Shown: one piece after another, positions 18,618-30,741 of the stretch
Position numbering within the stretch: the first letter of the stretch is position 1
How the letters are laid out: each line of letters opens with the position of its first letter
NCBI RefSeq assembly: GCF_043290135.1
Contig: NC_134702.1
Span: 76,798,417-76,862,416 of the forward strand
Reading direction: 5' to 3'
Source of the DNA: Rhipicephalus microplus
Lineage: Eukaryota; Arthropoda; Arachnida; Ixodida; Ixodidae
Length of the DNA: 64,000 nt
Made by a program: the position numbers and the translations under genes
Notes under the pieces: generated by a model
The model's database searches: none
What the model saw: only the letters and a program-made list of their open reading frames with translations
What the model was told of the DNA's origin: nothing

Positions 18618-21600
18618 TCATATATTTCACCGGCCATATAGGTGTCCGTCCGACCCTCGACTCTAGTCAATTCAGATTCATTCAAACGGATCCTGTTTAG
18701 ACGATCGGTGTCGAATACGAGTGAGAAAAAGCTTTAGGTTGTGATTAGGTAACTTGAGGTTTTCGTGCCTCTTACCTTCAACCTAGGGCAACGCAGACGC
18801 GAGCAACCGCGTTGGTGGCGCAATCTGGTGGCACCGTGTTTAACTGTAGCGAAGAGAGAGAACCCCTTTGTTTCACGAGTGACCAACCACATTCTACTAG
18901 CGACTTGCGTAAATTATTGCTAGCAACGTAATCGTTAGAAGCTTTTCCTGCAATGTGGAGTGGTTGAATGAAGTGAGCAGATTTCACCACAGCGTTCTTA
19001 CTATGCCGTGTCTACGTCTCCCATTTTCCGTAAAGGTGGGCCCCCCTCCATTCCCGCACCAGGCTTCTGTACATTTAACTTTTTAAATGCTATTAATATA
19101 TATATCAGAACTTCAGCCATCTGCCAGTACATATGTATGTATGTATGTATGTATGTATATATGTATGTATGTACGTATGTATGTACGTATGTATGTATGT
19201 ATGTATGTATGTATGTATGTATGTATGTATGTATGTATGTATGTATGTATGTATGTATGTATGTATGTATGCCCATGTCAGCGCGTGTCTCATCTCCTCC
19301 AGGCCAGCGTGGGTCAACGGATAGTCCATATGGTTCAGGTACTTCATTCAGACCATCGGCGAACGAAACCTGTTCTGTGGCTGAGTCACGCCCGCTGATA
19401 TTAATGGTTGCAAAAAAAAAGGAAAATAACAAAAGCGATTACAACCTCAGATAGGTCTCCACCATCCCGACAGCTCGATTCTCGAGTTACTTCAAACGCG
19501 TTGCAAACTTTGATACGCCACCCACATATACCTGTTCCGTTTCCTTGATGTCATGCCGCTCACGCTGCTGAAGACGAAGCAAAAAAGTAATAAACAATAA
19601 TAGGCAATGGGGGCGGGCGTACACCAAGAGCGAAATCTATATCAGGCCAGCTATTGGCCCCATTTCTGCGTGCTACGCGGCCAGGTGTTTCCTCCCATCT
19701 CATCACTCTGCAAGACGACGGCAATCAGAAACAATATCGCGTTGACCCACAACCCTTGTCAGTTTAATATTCTATATACTTCACTCTTCCCTCTCTTTTT
19801 TTTTTCTAGCGCTTCCATCATATCTTTCCTTTCAGGAACGCCCCGCTAGACGAAGAAGAGGAAAAAAGATCTAAGCCTCCTTCTCCTCTTCCAAGTGACG
19901 CCTACTCGGCGCTCCTGTCAAGCGAGCCTAAAAAACCTCGGCGCGCACTCGCGTTTCGGAGCTGACCGCAAAACTGACAAGTCCCCTCGAGAACACGGTC
20001 AGTTATCAGACGGGCGCGCTATAGAGAACAGAATAACCTGTCCAGCGCCCATACTACAAAGCCTGCACACCCTCGGGCTCGAACCGCCGTTATTGCAACT
20101 GCCCTTCTCTCCCCAATCACTTGCACGCTCTGACAGGCAAGCCCCCTTCGCACGCAATGGGTGAGAAGGGAAAGATGGCCGGGGAGACAATGAAAATACA
20201 GCCCGCCGTCCGGCTCACACATACATGTATACGCTCACGCACGTTCAGACGACCTTTGCCGGCCTCGCGCGTTGCCCAAGTACGCATAAAATATACTGGA
20301 GTGCACCGCAGCAGCAGCGGACTCGTTGTTCAGATGCTATACCCCTGCACATGCGCGTTCACGGCCAGGACGACGGCAACGTAAACACGCGCACGATTAT
20401 TAAAAAAAAGAGGAAGAATAAGAACAAGGATGACGGCAACTGACGGGTGGATGACGTCTTGAGGGCCAAGTCCGAGGCCACCGCGCAAAGGCTGCCCTGT
20501 ATACCTGGCCTGAGTGCATGCTTGCCTCGATGCCTCCTCATCGCCCTCCACCGGCATCCATGACACCGTCGCTCCCACAGGGGCGCCTAGCTATGTCGGC
20601 CAAGGCAACAGGTAGCAGGCGGTGCAGAATAAAAAAAAGTCTCAGTCGTGCTGTAGAAAAGGCAGGCAGGCAGGCGCCCACTTCTTCCGCGCGTTTTATT
20701 AGCGTGCATTGTTGCAGTCGGAGTAGCACACAGCATGTCCGAGGCGCCAATCAGGGAGATTGTCGTGGAGAACGCCCGTCTTATCCCGGACCCGCTAGCA
20801 CGAAGTTCACGTGACCCCTCGCTGCAGTTTTTTTTTTTTTTTTGTTACTCTAGGTGATGAGTAGTATAAGAACCTCTCGGTTCGCTAGAAGCTTGGAAAC
20901 AGCTTCCTTTCATTGTTTTTCTTGTTGTTGTTGTTCTCTTACGCCACGCGCATAAAAGGCCGAAGAAAATAACTGCTACAGCACCACGCAACATCCGTTT
21001 AAAGGACTCCCGCTTCATTCAATCACCCTTTGGAACAAGCGCTTGCACGCAAAAAAGGGATGCGGGTATATGAATGAGAAACTGTCGTGTCACGCGCGAA
21101 GGAGGCTTGCGCCGCGCGTTCACATGCACGAGTCATTCTCCGTGTTGTCGCTGCTGCATTGCAGAGATATGCATGCAGCGACACCGCAGTTCTGGCGTCG
21201 TTGATTCGCGCCTCTCGCGCTGCCGCCTCACAAAGGAAACGCTGCAGATCAGACGGCAACAATGGAAGCGACCGCATGCATGCCGTGGGTGTCAGCCTCC
21301 CCCCTCCGGGCAACAATCACCGCCGAGGGCCCGCATATACGACAATCATTGTCGGACTAGATATAGCAGGCCCGTATATACATGCGAATCATCACCCTGA
21401 CGCACTCAGCGTATAATGATGCTCACTAGCGTCGCAGTTAAAGGGGATTCACCCTTCGTGCAAACCTGGAGTGCGATCAGAGAGAAGTAGCTTATAGAAG
21501 ACCGAATAATAATAACTGCGTACTATGCATCTTTATCGTTTGCGCATTCGAGTTCACCTTCGAAGTTTGCGGCAACGCTGCAGTGTAGCATGACAAAGTC

Positions 21601-21876
21601 ATAACAATAAGCTATATCATCTGCAAGCTCCAGGCCTGAAAAAAGTTAGGAAATATGTTCATAGTTTACACGTTTCCGGTAATGTCGGTTATTATTGCAA
21701 CATAGTGCCATAGTTCGTGCCCGTGGCAGACACACAATCATGTTAAGTCTGAAAGCGCGAGATAAAGTCATTACGCAAACACAGAGAAATCAGCTCCGGG
21801 CGATGCGTATATACGAACTGCAGACGTCCAGGAGGCTAAAAAATCACAGCATATTCACAGACTGAATGATGATGAG
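18618..21876. other. No gene recognised; (ATGT)n microsatellite
   Basis: An (ATGT)n tract of about 35 units lies at 19,130-19,271 and produces artefactual MYVC and IHTY frames on both strands. The rest has no recognisable coding, RNA or repeat feature. A T-run lies at 20,828-20,843. Confidence 0.4.
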
Positions 21877-21955
21877 AGGGGCGAAGCGTCCGTCCGTCCG
21901 TCCGTCTGTCCGTCCGTCCGTCCGTCTGTCCGTCCGTCCGTCCGTCCGTCCGTCC

Positions 21956-21989
<34 letters not shown>

Positions 21990-22053
21990 GGATATTCTGT
22001 GGCGGCTACGCCGGAAAGATGGACTGCCCTAGACCATAAGGAGCTTCGCCCCT
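21877..22053. mobile_element. MITE with AGGGGCGAAGC termini enclosing a (CCGT)n microsatellite
   Basis: AGGGGCGAAGC at 21,877-21,887 is the exact reverse complement of 22,043-22,053. Between them is a CCGT/CTGT tandem tract (about 21,888-21,988) and 55 bp of other sequence. The microsatellite grew inside the element or was carried by it. Confidence 0.6.
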
Positions 22054-25000
22054 AAAAACAAAAAAAAAATGCGTGTATTCTGTATACAATGTGCGAGGAA
22101 CACTAAGGAAGAACGACAGCCGGACGCACGTCCTCATCGAAACGCCCGCCAAGGTGTACCCCACACAACGGCGACGCAGAACTGGCACCGCGCGAATGCA
22201 CATTCCCGAAACCAAACTGTGGTCGTCAGTATACATGCAGTTCGAATCTCAAGTCACGCGAATAACACCGCAATTTCAGTTGTCCTGCTTCGCCGAACCC
22301 ACGTGCACGGGCGTAAAGACATCGCACGCGGCTATATCACACGTGGCACCACTATATACTCCTGAGTATAGTTATACGCATAGGCATTGAGGGACTCTGG
22401 TATAATACAGGGGAAAGCCGCGGGGTGTCGCTCCATGACCCACTTGCCCGAGGCGTGACGACCGCGGAACGTCACGCCAATTAGGGTGCGTATACGAGAG
22501 AGTCTCCGCCGGCATGTAGACTATACAGTCTGTGTATACACCGCATGCTCGGTGCCAACACGCTCCGCCGACCCCCGCTCCTTCTCAATATGGGCACTCT
22601 TGCTCAACAGCTCTAACACAGAGCTCCGATGACAAAAGGGATTGTGCTTTCTTATGCGCCCTCGTGGCAGGACCTACAGTATGCGCACGTATCGCTAAGC
22701 CTACCCCTCATCATGCATTTCGCACGGTGCCTGCGTTCTGCATGGCCACCGCCATATACGACACCCAAGGCTATACGGATAACCAAGAATGGAACAAGTC
22801 CTTAAACCAATCCGTTTCCTACGCCTCGTGACCCCGTTTCATGGCGTATACGTACGCAATGCGAAAACAAAGTGCAAGCATAATGCGCGCGCAGCGAGCA
22901 TATAATAGCGTATATATTAGCGGCGACGCTCGTTAACACGACACGAATGCTTTCTTGCTTATGGCAGTTCTGGGGGAGGCCAAGTTCTGAGACGAAAGAA
23001 AAATGACGTCGTTGGCGCAGTGACAGGTCATAGTTAAAACGCAGCAACGGCACACAACTGAACACAGTGATAGCCAGTTTCATAGGACTCGCTATATCTT
23101 TCACACGCTATCTTTGAGAGATAAACTGCGTTAGAGCGTTACCATCGGTCTTCAAGTGGTTAACGGCCTTCAAACTGAAAACATGCGCAGGCATTCGACT
23201 CGGGTAACTTCGGCGCTGCGTTCCGCTCGCCCACCCACCAGCGACTTCAGTGCGGAACGTGGTGCATTTGAATCGTACATCGTAACGCTCTAAATCAACG
23301 CCGGCACTCAAAGAATCCTTCGTCACACAGGTCACTTCGTTGTAAAAGCGTTCGGCTGAGTATATGCTGCAAAGGTGTCAGGGTACGCGAGTCTCAAAAT
23401 CCAACCTTATTAACACACTTTTTTTTAGAGAAAACGTCGCTTTCCATATTCTTACTGAAAATGAGCAAGGGAAGCCCGCGGAGGCTCAAGCGTATTAGCA
23501 CGGGAGTGCCCACTGTCGGAAGCATTGGCACATCTATTGGAAAAATATAACCTTGAAATGCAACGGTTCAGCTGCGACAATGAATATTCTCTCCCTTAAA
23601 AAAAAAAGAACAAACCCCCACAATCCGCAGGCGAAAACAACAATCGGTCATCAGAAATCGTTAGTAACATTTAAAAACATCGATACCCTTGCGATGATTT
23701 TACTTGTTCATTTTGCCTCGTTGCATACGCTTAAATATTATGAGCAAACTGTACGTGGTGTGCTTAGACATTTCCCTATACGCCGTTCGCGTCACTCTAA
23801 AATAATCACCCTTCCAAAATTACGTTCGAAAACTTGGCCACGCCGACCTATTTTCCTTGGCAAGGGAAGACACTGGAATCTGCCTGACGCCGCATGCTCT
23901 GCAGCAGCAGTGCCCGACGAAAGTCAACCATGCACTAACGAAATCATCTATATACCGCTACGGCTGCAACATATATATGCAACACACACATATTGGATAT
24001 TACTGCACATTACGCGTAATGCGGCGGAGACGCACAACAGCGTTGCACATGCTACAGCTTCAGGTACCCTGTAGGTGAAAAAAAAAACACAGAAAATAAA
24101 AACGGAGCACTCATTCGTGGGGCAAGACAAGTGCGGCAACACGAATTGACGGAAGAGCCGAATCGCGAAGAGCGAATGAATTTCCCGAAGTTTTAGGCGC
24201 GAAAAATCGAGCACGACATGACTACGGGGCAGCAGATATATACTCCCGAGTTATTTTTACCTGCAGAGAATTTCCTCGACGTTCACCTCAATCTAAGTAC
24301 GAAACCGTCGTTGCTATTCGGCTCCATCGTAACGTGGCCGCTGAGGCCGGTAATCTAACCACCGTACTCAACCATATACATATAGCAAGAAGAGAACGGT
24401 GGCATTCCGATCATTTCTTTCGAGCCTGAGCTGTTAACTTTTCGCCAACGTTGGCGCCGAGTGGGCCAACTTCTCTTCTCATAGCTTATATAGCCCTAAT
24501 AGTAAATGCGACAGGTAGCGAGAGTTACGCAATCTGCCGCTACACACTTACGCGGCGCCAAATTGGCGCGCAGGCAGGCGTCGACCGAGTGAAACTATAC
24601 GTCTATACATCGGAAACCCACGCAGCCCGCTTGGCGCACCTGTTAGTAAAGACCACGCTATATATTCCGTGTGACGCGGCAGCAGGCTCTTCCAATTACC
24701 TCGACGAGAAAACGAAATGATATGCGATCCCCGCAGGCGTGGGTTGATCTTGTTTACGTTCGACACGCGGTGTGACCGTGACGCGGTGCTGACTGTTCAG
24801 TCATTCTGTTAGTTATGTATTGTAAAAGAAGCGGAAGCACGAAGGGGAAGCTCGCGACTCCCGTCTGTGGATCATCCATGGGCATAATAAAGGTGGTTGC
24901 GGGGTGTGTAGGTGGCGCGCTTATCTACACCGTTGTTTGAGCGATCGATTGTATTTTCGATGTCTTTATAGAATACATTAAAGGGAGTCGCCGTTCTATT

Positions 25001-26135
25001 TTCTCACAAACGAAGGGTGAATAATCGTCCCATTACGGCGACCTCTGCAGACAAGAAGCCACGCGAGACTTGCGATATAAGTTCGTCCAGACTGAGCTGC
25101 TGGAGACGCTCGCGAGAGCAATTGTTGTCGTTGTTCGCCTATTGTTAGTGGCGCACACCCACTATGGGGAATTAGCCAAGAATCGAGTGGTTTTAAAAAT
25201 TACTGTTCAGATTTGGAATAATTTAGGTATAACAAAAAGATTACCGATAGCCTAGGAAAGTGTGGTGCTTAAAGTAATGCATACAAATATTTACATAAAC
25301 GAATTCATTAATAGAATAGAGCGATAATCTGATTTTATACGTATATAACTATGTGGACATGTTAGGATAACGAAACTGGTTAATTAGTCAACCTATTGGT
25401 TTCATCAATATAGTCCCGGACGGCCGCGCATACTGTCGCATTAGAGAAACCAGAAATGGAAGCTCCAAAAGACAAAATGACAGGCACAGATAAGTCCATA
25501 GCAATACCACGTAAAGGTATTTCTAAAAGGGTTTTTCGTAATGTGTTGAACCGCCTGCAGGTCAAAAATGAAATGATCTACTGCTTCCACTTCATCAATT
25601 GTCTCGCATCAATTTATGAGCTACCAGCGCGTGCACGCGTATGTCTAGGCATTCCGTTTTGACATGGGGCTATGTTTATGCCGGAACGCAGCTCCGGACA
25701 ATATACGTCGCACTCGAAAAACACAGGCGTCCCCCTCCAGAGGTCCCGTGGGAGAAAGGACCCCATTTCTCGTTTCAGCAGCAGCGTCATATCTGTCGAG
25801 CGCGCCTGTGCAAGCACACATACAACGTGTGGGCCCCGTCGAACCCCGCATACCCCGCGGCGTCCTTGGCCTGAGAGTAAACACAGAGCGAGAAGAGTAA
25901 CGGAAATGTCCGCCAGGGGAACCACAGTCTGCGCCCTGGTGTAGCCGACGGCAATCCGGTAAAGGCCATAAACGAACACACTTCGCATCCTGTATGTCTG
26001 CAACGTTTCACCCGCCATTTATCGATGGAGAATCCCAGCACGTGAGACCCGGTTGTCAATTCGGCATGCAGCGCAGTAGCCCTACACGGGTAGCCAATCG
26101 GAACTGGCAAGACGGCGGATTCGACAATGTCCAGA
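22054..26135. other. No gene recognised; one dispersed repeat copy
   Basis: The segment at about 25,140-25,400 (GCGCACACCCACTATGGGGA, TTAGCCAAGAATCGAG) resembles the insertion at about 635-720, a tick-type dispersed repeat. The 173-codon plus frame at 23,553-24,074 matches no family I know and has no codon-bias signal. Nothing else is assignable. Confidence 0.35.
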
Positions 26136-26193
26136 CACGGCCGGACTCGATTCCCTCCTCCGCTGTGGAGGAGGCGAGTCGAGTCCGACCGTG
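26136..26193. other. Strong hairpin (inverted repeat)
   Basis: The arms CACGG..GGACTCGA..CCCTCCTCC and GGAGGAGG..TCGAGTCC..CCGTG are complementary with small bulges around a loop of about 5 nt. It could be an RNA hairpin or a short fold-back. No role can be assigned. Confidence 0.6.
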
Positions 26194-26313
26194 GTCCATG
26201 GAGGGCAGAGTACCCTTCCCCCTCTATACCCTTACCCGCGATGTAAAAGTGTGCTCTACGTCTTACGCTCTCTTCCATGCGCCGGAGTCCCTTTTGCCCC
26301 ATGCAATGGTTCC

Positions 26314-26473
26314 ATTGATTGATTTATTTGTGGGGTTTAACGTCCCAAAACCACCACATGATTATGAGAGACGCCGTAGAGGAGGGCTCCGGAAATTTCG
26401 ACAACCTGGGGTTCTTTAACGAGCACCCGAATCTGAGCACACGGGCCTACAACATCCTCGCCTTCATCAGAAC
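26314..26473 (-). mobile_element. 5'-truncated Ruka-type SINE, minus strand
   Basis: Contains the SINE body from the (ATTG) tail to ACAACATCCTCGCC but lacks the tRNA head. Flanks GCAATGGTTCCATTG (26,303-26,317) and GCAGTGGTACCATTG (26,474-26,488) match at 13 of 15 positions and look like an aged target duplication. Confidence 0.85.
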
Positions 26474-26536
26474 GCAGTGGTACCATTGTCTGGGGCAATG
26501 GAGCCTTGGGAAGTCCTATACGCCAAAGCCATGATG

Positions 26537-26741
26537 CTATTATGGGGCACGCTGAAGCGAAGTCCTCCGAAAATTTCAGCCATCTGGCGTTCTTGAACGT
26601 GCACTGACATCGTTCAGTACACGGGCCTGTACATGCCTTCAGCCCCCACCCAAATGCTGCCGCTGCAACCGGGATTCGAACCAGCGACTTTGGCGTCCGC
26701 AACCGAGCACCGTATAACCACTGTACCACCAACTTAGCGGA
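26537..26741 (-). mobile_element. Diverged tRNA-headed SINE, minus strand
   Basis: The minus strand begins CCGCTAAGTTGGTGGTACAG with box B GGTTCGAATCCC at about 26,684-26,673. It continues with a body related to, but well diverged from, the other copies (GTGCACGTTCAAGAACGCC). Tail decayed. An older subfamily of the same SINE group. Confidence 0.7.
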
Positions 26742-27442
26742 GGCGCCACACAGCAAGGGAGGCGCGACAACCACTCCGAACAATGCCTTTTAACTGCTGT
26801 ATAGGGAGATGCACAAGTGCTCACATGTATAGAGGTGAGAGAACGCCTCTAGCGAAGCCATTGCGTGCCCGCTAGCCAGAAAATAAAGGTGTCCCCTCTC
26901 GTGCATGGAAAAGCCCGTTTCCGATGCTATCAATCGAACCATTTGCCCACGCTTCCGCACTCGCGCACGCATTTAGCCCGAACGGCGCAAACTCGCGCAT
27001 TCAACGACGTCCCAGCCTCCGAGAGCATTGCGAGTTCTCGCTTGGCGGCGGGAGAATGATCGGGCGACCGTCTCTCAAGGTCGTTACGGACGCACAAAAG
27101 GACTGGGTTAAGGGCGTCCCCCCGCACGAGTATATATACTCAGGAAGTGGAGCAGCCTCCTCACAGTGTGTACCTAAGAGCGGCCGAGGAAAAAGCGCGC
27201 GTCGCGAAACGATCCGCTCGACTTTTGCTCCGAGAGGCTATCACGGCCACGTACAGGCCGGAAGTCTTGAAAAGGTTCGCAGTGCCGCATTATTTCCGCG
27301 CCGCATGCCTTACACCGCCTATACAGTAAAATAAAAAAAAGAAATTTCACAACGGACCACACAGTCGTTGTCCGGAATGGCCAATCGGCATTTATTTTTG
27401 TATTCGCTTCAGACAAGGTCAATAGACGTAATAGCATGCTTA
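26742..27442. other. No gene recognised
   Basis: Moderately GC-rich sequence with short open frames but no recognisable protein, RNA or repeat. Confidence 0.35.
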
Positions 27443-29505
27443 ACGGTTTGGTTTGGTTTGGAAAAACTTTATTGACAAGTCCGAAGGCGTGCGCCCTAGC
27501 ACACGGCGGGCCGCTCCCACGATGGGACAGTAAGGCCGAGCCCTAGCGCCGCATCGTGGGCCCTCTGGACAGCCCAAAGTTGCGATGTTATGTCTGGACT
27601 CCGGAGAGCGGAGTCCCACTTTCTGGACGATGCTGTATCGGTGCCACGTACCGAAGGGCACTCCCAGAGCATGTGGTGTAAGGTGGCTAAACCGCCACAT
27701 TTTGTACACGAGTTGGTTAAATAAACATCAGGATAAAGCTTGTGAAGAAAGGCAGGGTTAGGGTACGTTTCTGTTTGAAGTAATCGCAATGTAAGCGCCT
27801 GCGCTCTATTTAGCTTCGCATGTGGAGGTGGAAAGATTCTCCTATCCATAGCGAAATGTTGGGTTATTTCATTATATGTAGTTGGCGGATCCCTGTTTAC
27901 GAAATCTCCAGTTCGACCCAAAGGTCCTCCATGGCCGCGGACAGCTAACCCTCGCGCCCTGGAGTGGGCCAACTCATTGAGATTTATGATCCCTCCGTCC
28001 ATGTTTCCCATATGAGCTGGGAACCATGTAATGGTATGGGTTGTAAGCAACTTATCACCGAGTATATTTTTGGCCTCTTTGCACACAGCTCCAACACTGA
28101 AGGCACGAATGGCAGCTCTAGAATCGCTAAATATGTGTTCATTACGCTGATCTAAAAGAGCCAAGGCGATGGCAACCTGCTCAGCTGCATTGGCAGTTCT
28201 GGCGCATACCGACGCCGCATTAATTGTAATGCCTTTGTGGTTGATTGCCACTACCGTGAATCGGTCTCTCTGGCCATCATATTGCGCCGCGTCTACGAAA
28301 CAGGCCCCCCCGTCAAGATCCGCAACTTGGCGAAGAAGGGCCCGAGCGCGCGCTCTCCTCCTTCCAACATTACGTTGGGGATGCATGTTCCGCGGGGCAG
28401 GCGAGACAATGATGTTTTCCTTCTGATCCCTCGTCAACCCTTGGTACAGAGCCTCAATCTGAGCTGGTGGAATACCCATTTCTGCGAGAATCATCCTCCC
28501 CGCTTTTGAGCCAGACAGCCTAATTACCTGTGTTCTTTCTTGTGCTTCCGCAATTTCCTCCAATGTATTATGAATTCCCAACTGCAGGAGACGATTGGTG
28601 TGGGTGTAGTTGGGGAGCCCAAGGGCATTCTTTACAGCTCTCCTGATCATTGCATTAAGCTTGTCCCTTTCCATTCTCTTCCAGACATGCATTGCCGCCA
28701 CATATGCAAAATGACACAGCAGAAAAGCATGTATAAGCCTGACCAAGTTGTCCTCTGATAGTCCTGTCCTTCGGTTAGCCACCCGTCTTATGAGCCTAAT
28801 AACACTGTCTGTCTTTTTTTCCAACCTTTTAATCGTGATGGTGTTGGTGCCCGTTGCTTCTAGCGTCATACCTAAGATCCGAATGGAAGCGACTTTGGGG
28901 ATTGATCGTCCACTTTTGGTACGTAAGTGGATGTCATTTTCTAGGGGCGGCACCCAGCCTCGCGGTCGACGGCCCCTCCTGACCGGTTTATAGAGGAGAA
29001 GCTCAGACTTTTCCGGAGAGCAAGAAAGGCCTGTGTCTTCCAGAAAACTCTCGGTAGTGTCGATGGCCTCTTGCAGGGCCGCCTCTACAGTGCCATCACT
29101 TCCTCCTCTACACCAAATGGTGATATCATCGGCATAAATTGTATGACCAACATCTGAAATTCCAGAAAGCTGCCTCGAGAGACCAGCCATGACGATGTTA
29201 AAAAGTAAGGGTGATAGAACAGATCCCTGCGGGGTGCCCCTATTTCCCAGCGCTTGCACATCCGATTCTAGATCTCCAACTTTAAGTATGGCTTTTCGAC
29301 CACACAGGAAGGATCTGACAAACGCATGAAATGAGGAACCTAGGTTGAGACTTGAGATCGCATCTAAAATAGAATCATGGCGGACATTATCAAACGCTTT
29401 TTTTATATCCAAGCCGAAACAATACGGAAGAGGCCGCACGTTTAAAGCACGTTCAACCGGGTTTGACAGGTAAACAATGGCAGGTTCTCTAAGCACAGCA
29501 ATTTA
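27443..29505 (-). mobile_element. 5'-truncated I-clade LINE with intact RT-RNase H frame
   Basis: A 2.06 kb insertion on the minus strand. Its 3' end reads GTCAATAAAGTTTTTCCAAA followed by CCAAA units (27,443-27,470), i.e. polyadenylation signal plus short tandem tail. The 5' end is lost just upstream of RT motif A at about 29,505, where an in-frame stop appears three codons before the first codon with protein similarity. No target duplication was found. Confidence 0.9.
27496..29496 (-). CDS. I-clade LINE ORF2 fragment: reverse transcriptase, RNase H, CCHC finger
   Basis: An uninterrupted frame of 666 codons that starts within RT (no true ATG; the first codon is GTG at the truncation). RT motif A is FGLDIKKAFD (D30), motif B GTPQGSVLSP (88-96) and motif C YADD (121-124). 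RNase H follows at about 395-515 with aspartate in FVDAAQYDG (D402), SDSRAA (D458) and WFPAHMGN. A C-terminal C-x2-C-x6/7-H-x4-C finger (SCTKCGGLATLHHMLWEC, about 596-613) ends the protein. The product would copy LINE RNA at a nicked target. RT with downstream RNase H and a CCHC end is typical of the I group. The endonuclease and the first RT blocks are missing, so it cannot act alone. Lack of stops over 2 kb means a recent insertion. Confidence 0.9.
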   Translation of the reverse strand: MLREPAIVYLSNPVERALNVRPLPYCFGLDIKKAFDNVRHDSILDAISSLNLGSSFHAFVRSFLCGRKAILKVGDLESDVQALGNRGTPQGSVLSPLLFNIVMAGLSRQLSGISDVGHTIYADDITIWCRGGSDGTVEAALQEAIDTTESFLEDTGLSCSPEKSELLLYKPVRRGRRPRGWVPPLENDIHLRTKSGRSIPKVASIRILGMTLEATGTNTITIKRLEKKTDSVIRLIRRVANRRTGLSEDNLVRLIHAFLLCHFAYVAAMHVWKRMERDKLNAMIRRAVKNALGLPNYTHTNRLLQLGIHNTLEEIAEAQERTQVIRLSGSKAGRMILAEMGIPPAQIEALYQGLTRDQKENIIVSPAPRNMHPQRNVGRRRARARALLRQVADLDGGACFVDAAQYDGQRDRFTVVAINHKGITINAASVCARTANAAEQVAIALALLDQRNEHIFSDSRAAIRAFSVGAVCKEAKNILGDKLLTTHTITWFPAHMGNMDGGIINLNELAHSRARGLAVRGHGGPLGRTGDFVNRDPPTTYNEITQHFAMDRRIFPPPHAKLNRAQALTLRLLQTETYPNPAFLHKLYPDVYLTNSCTKCGGLATLHHMLWECPSVRGTDTASSRKWDSALRSPDITSQLWAVQRAHDAALGLGLTVPSWERPAVC

Positions 29506-29649
29506 GTGACGAGCAGCTACAGGCTAAATGAGGAAACCAAAATTGCCTAAAGTACAGTCCAATATGCTCCCATATGATCTCTTTTCGCAGAAAAAAAATT
29601 CGGTTGATGGGGAGAATTCGCGCATAGTCAAAGAAAACACGTTCAAATA

Positions 29650-29845
29650 AAGCAGAAAATGAAACCGAGGAAGCTGTAGTGGACGTTGATCTTACTGTTC
29701 TAATTATATATTGCAGTAATTACGATACAAACATAGGGAAAACATAGTGGATGAAAGCACAACTTGCCGCCGGCAGGAATCGAACCTGCAACCTCCGGAT
29801 TACGCGTCCGACGCTCCACCAGTTGAACTACGGCGGCGGTTATCT
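29650..29845 (-). mobile_element. Second tRNA-headed SINE family, minus strand
   Basis: The tRNA-like head at 29,837-29,765 continues into a non-tRNA body (GTTGTGCTTTCATCCACTAT, then CAGTAAGATCAACGTCCACT). That arrangement suggests a SINE whose head is still tRNA-shaped. Only one copy is present in this window, so the body limits are uncertain. Confidence 0.5.
29765..29837 (-). tRNA. tRNA-like gene or SINE head, anticodon position CGT (Thr), G33
   Basis: 73 nt fold into a full cloverleaf. The acceptor stem GCCGCCG/CGGCGGC has seven pairs, the D arm is GTTC/GAGC, the anticodon stem TCGGA/TCCGG, the T stem GCAGG/CCTGC, the T loop TTCGATT and the discriminator A. The anticodon loop is CGCGTAA, which puts CGT (threonine) at 34-36, but position 33 is G and not the near-universal U. 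With the body that follows, this is more likely a SINE head or tRNA pseudogene than a working tRNA-Thr gene. No CCA is encoded, as expected in eukaryotes. Confidence 0.45.
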
Positions 29846-30139
29846 TCTCGTTTGCTTTACTATATTCACATCTATATAACAATTATACGACAGAATGCAA
29901 TTCGAACACTCCAGTTACAATCCCCTTCATATTTGCCGGTTCACATTAAGGTCGTGTCAAACAAACACAAACAAACACAAACAAACAAACAAACGAGTTG
30001 TCAAAATCCCTTATCTCATTGATTAGAGCACACAAGGACGTTCGTATTGCATCATACATACATCATTACTTACGGCCACGCTCACCGCGTTTTTTTCTCT
30101 GTTAGTTACTACCTTTAATGCATTTACGGTACATATTAT

Positions 30140-30289
30140 AGAGTTTTAGCAAGCTACGGAAACAGGTTACGGAAAGACGGCAACACGGAACCGGCTGACG
30201 AGTGCGCATGCGCGATCAGTGTACGCGCATACGGAAAGGAACCATGTCGTATTTCCGTAACCTGTTTCCGTATAGCTTGCTAAAACTCT
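30140..30289. mobile_element. MITE, 150 bp, with ~36 bp inverted repeats
   Basis: The left arm 30,140-30,175 (AGAGTTTTAGCAAGCTACGG, then AAACAGGTTACGGAAA) and the reverse complement of 30,252-30,289 are identical apart from a 2 nt indel. The outer AGAGTTTTAG is shared with the 5193-5673 element, as is an internal GCGCATGCGC-type core, so both may belong to one family. No clear target duplication. Confidence 0.8.
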
Positions 30290-30599
30290 CTAGTAACTCA
30301 ATTTCTTTATGAGTGGAATACATCTTGTATTTTCGTCTACTGTGAATTCCACGGGTTTTAAGCTTATGTACTAGCACACGTGTACCCGTATTTTCACTAT
30401 AGCGCGTGCACGTTAAAACTGTGTGACCAGAAAATAGGCATAGACGATTCTGCAGCACACTATACACGTATTTTAAAAGAAAAAAATTATTACATGGTAT
30501 ACAAACTGCGAAGGGGAAATTCGAGCTATAGCTCAGTGTCGACACGGAATGCAGACAATCAAAGGACTTCGCGCACGCCCAGCCTCCCACGCACGGAAA

Positions 30600-30604
<5 letters not shown>

Positions 30605-30682
<78 letters not shown>
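30605..30682. repeat. Compound (CT)n(CA)n microsatellite
   Basis: About 18 CT units followed by about 20 CA units. Open frames across it are artefacts. Confidence 0.95.
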
Positions 30683-30686
<4 letters not shown>

Positions 30687-30741
30687 TTCATCTGTTGACA
30701 TGCCAACACAAGGACTACGTATACCGCACAACTCGCGCGAT

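Noticed and set aside
19008..19454. Frames of MYVC and IHTY repeats up to 148 codons
   Set aside because: Products of the (ATGT)n microsatellite in different frames.
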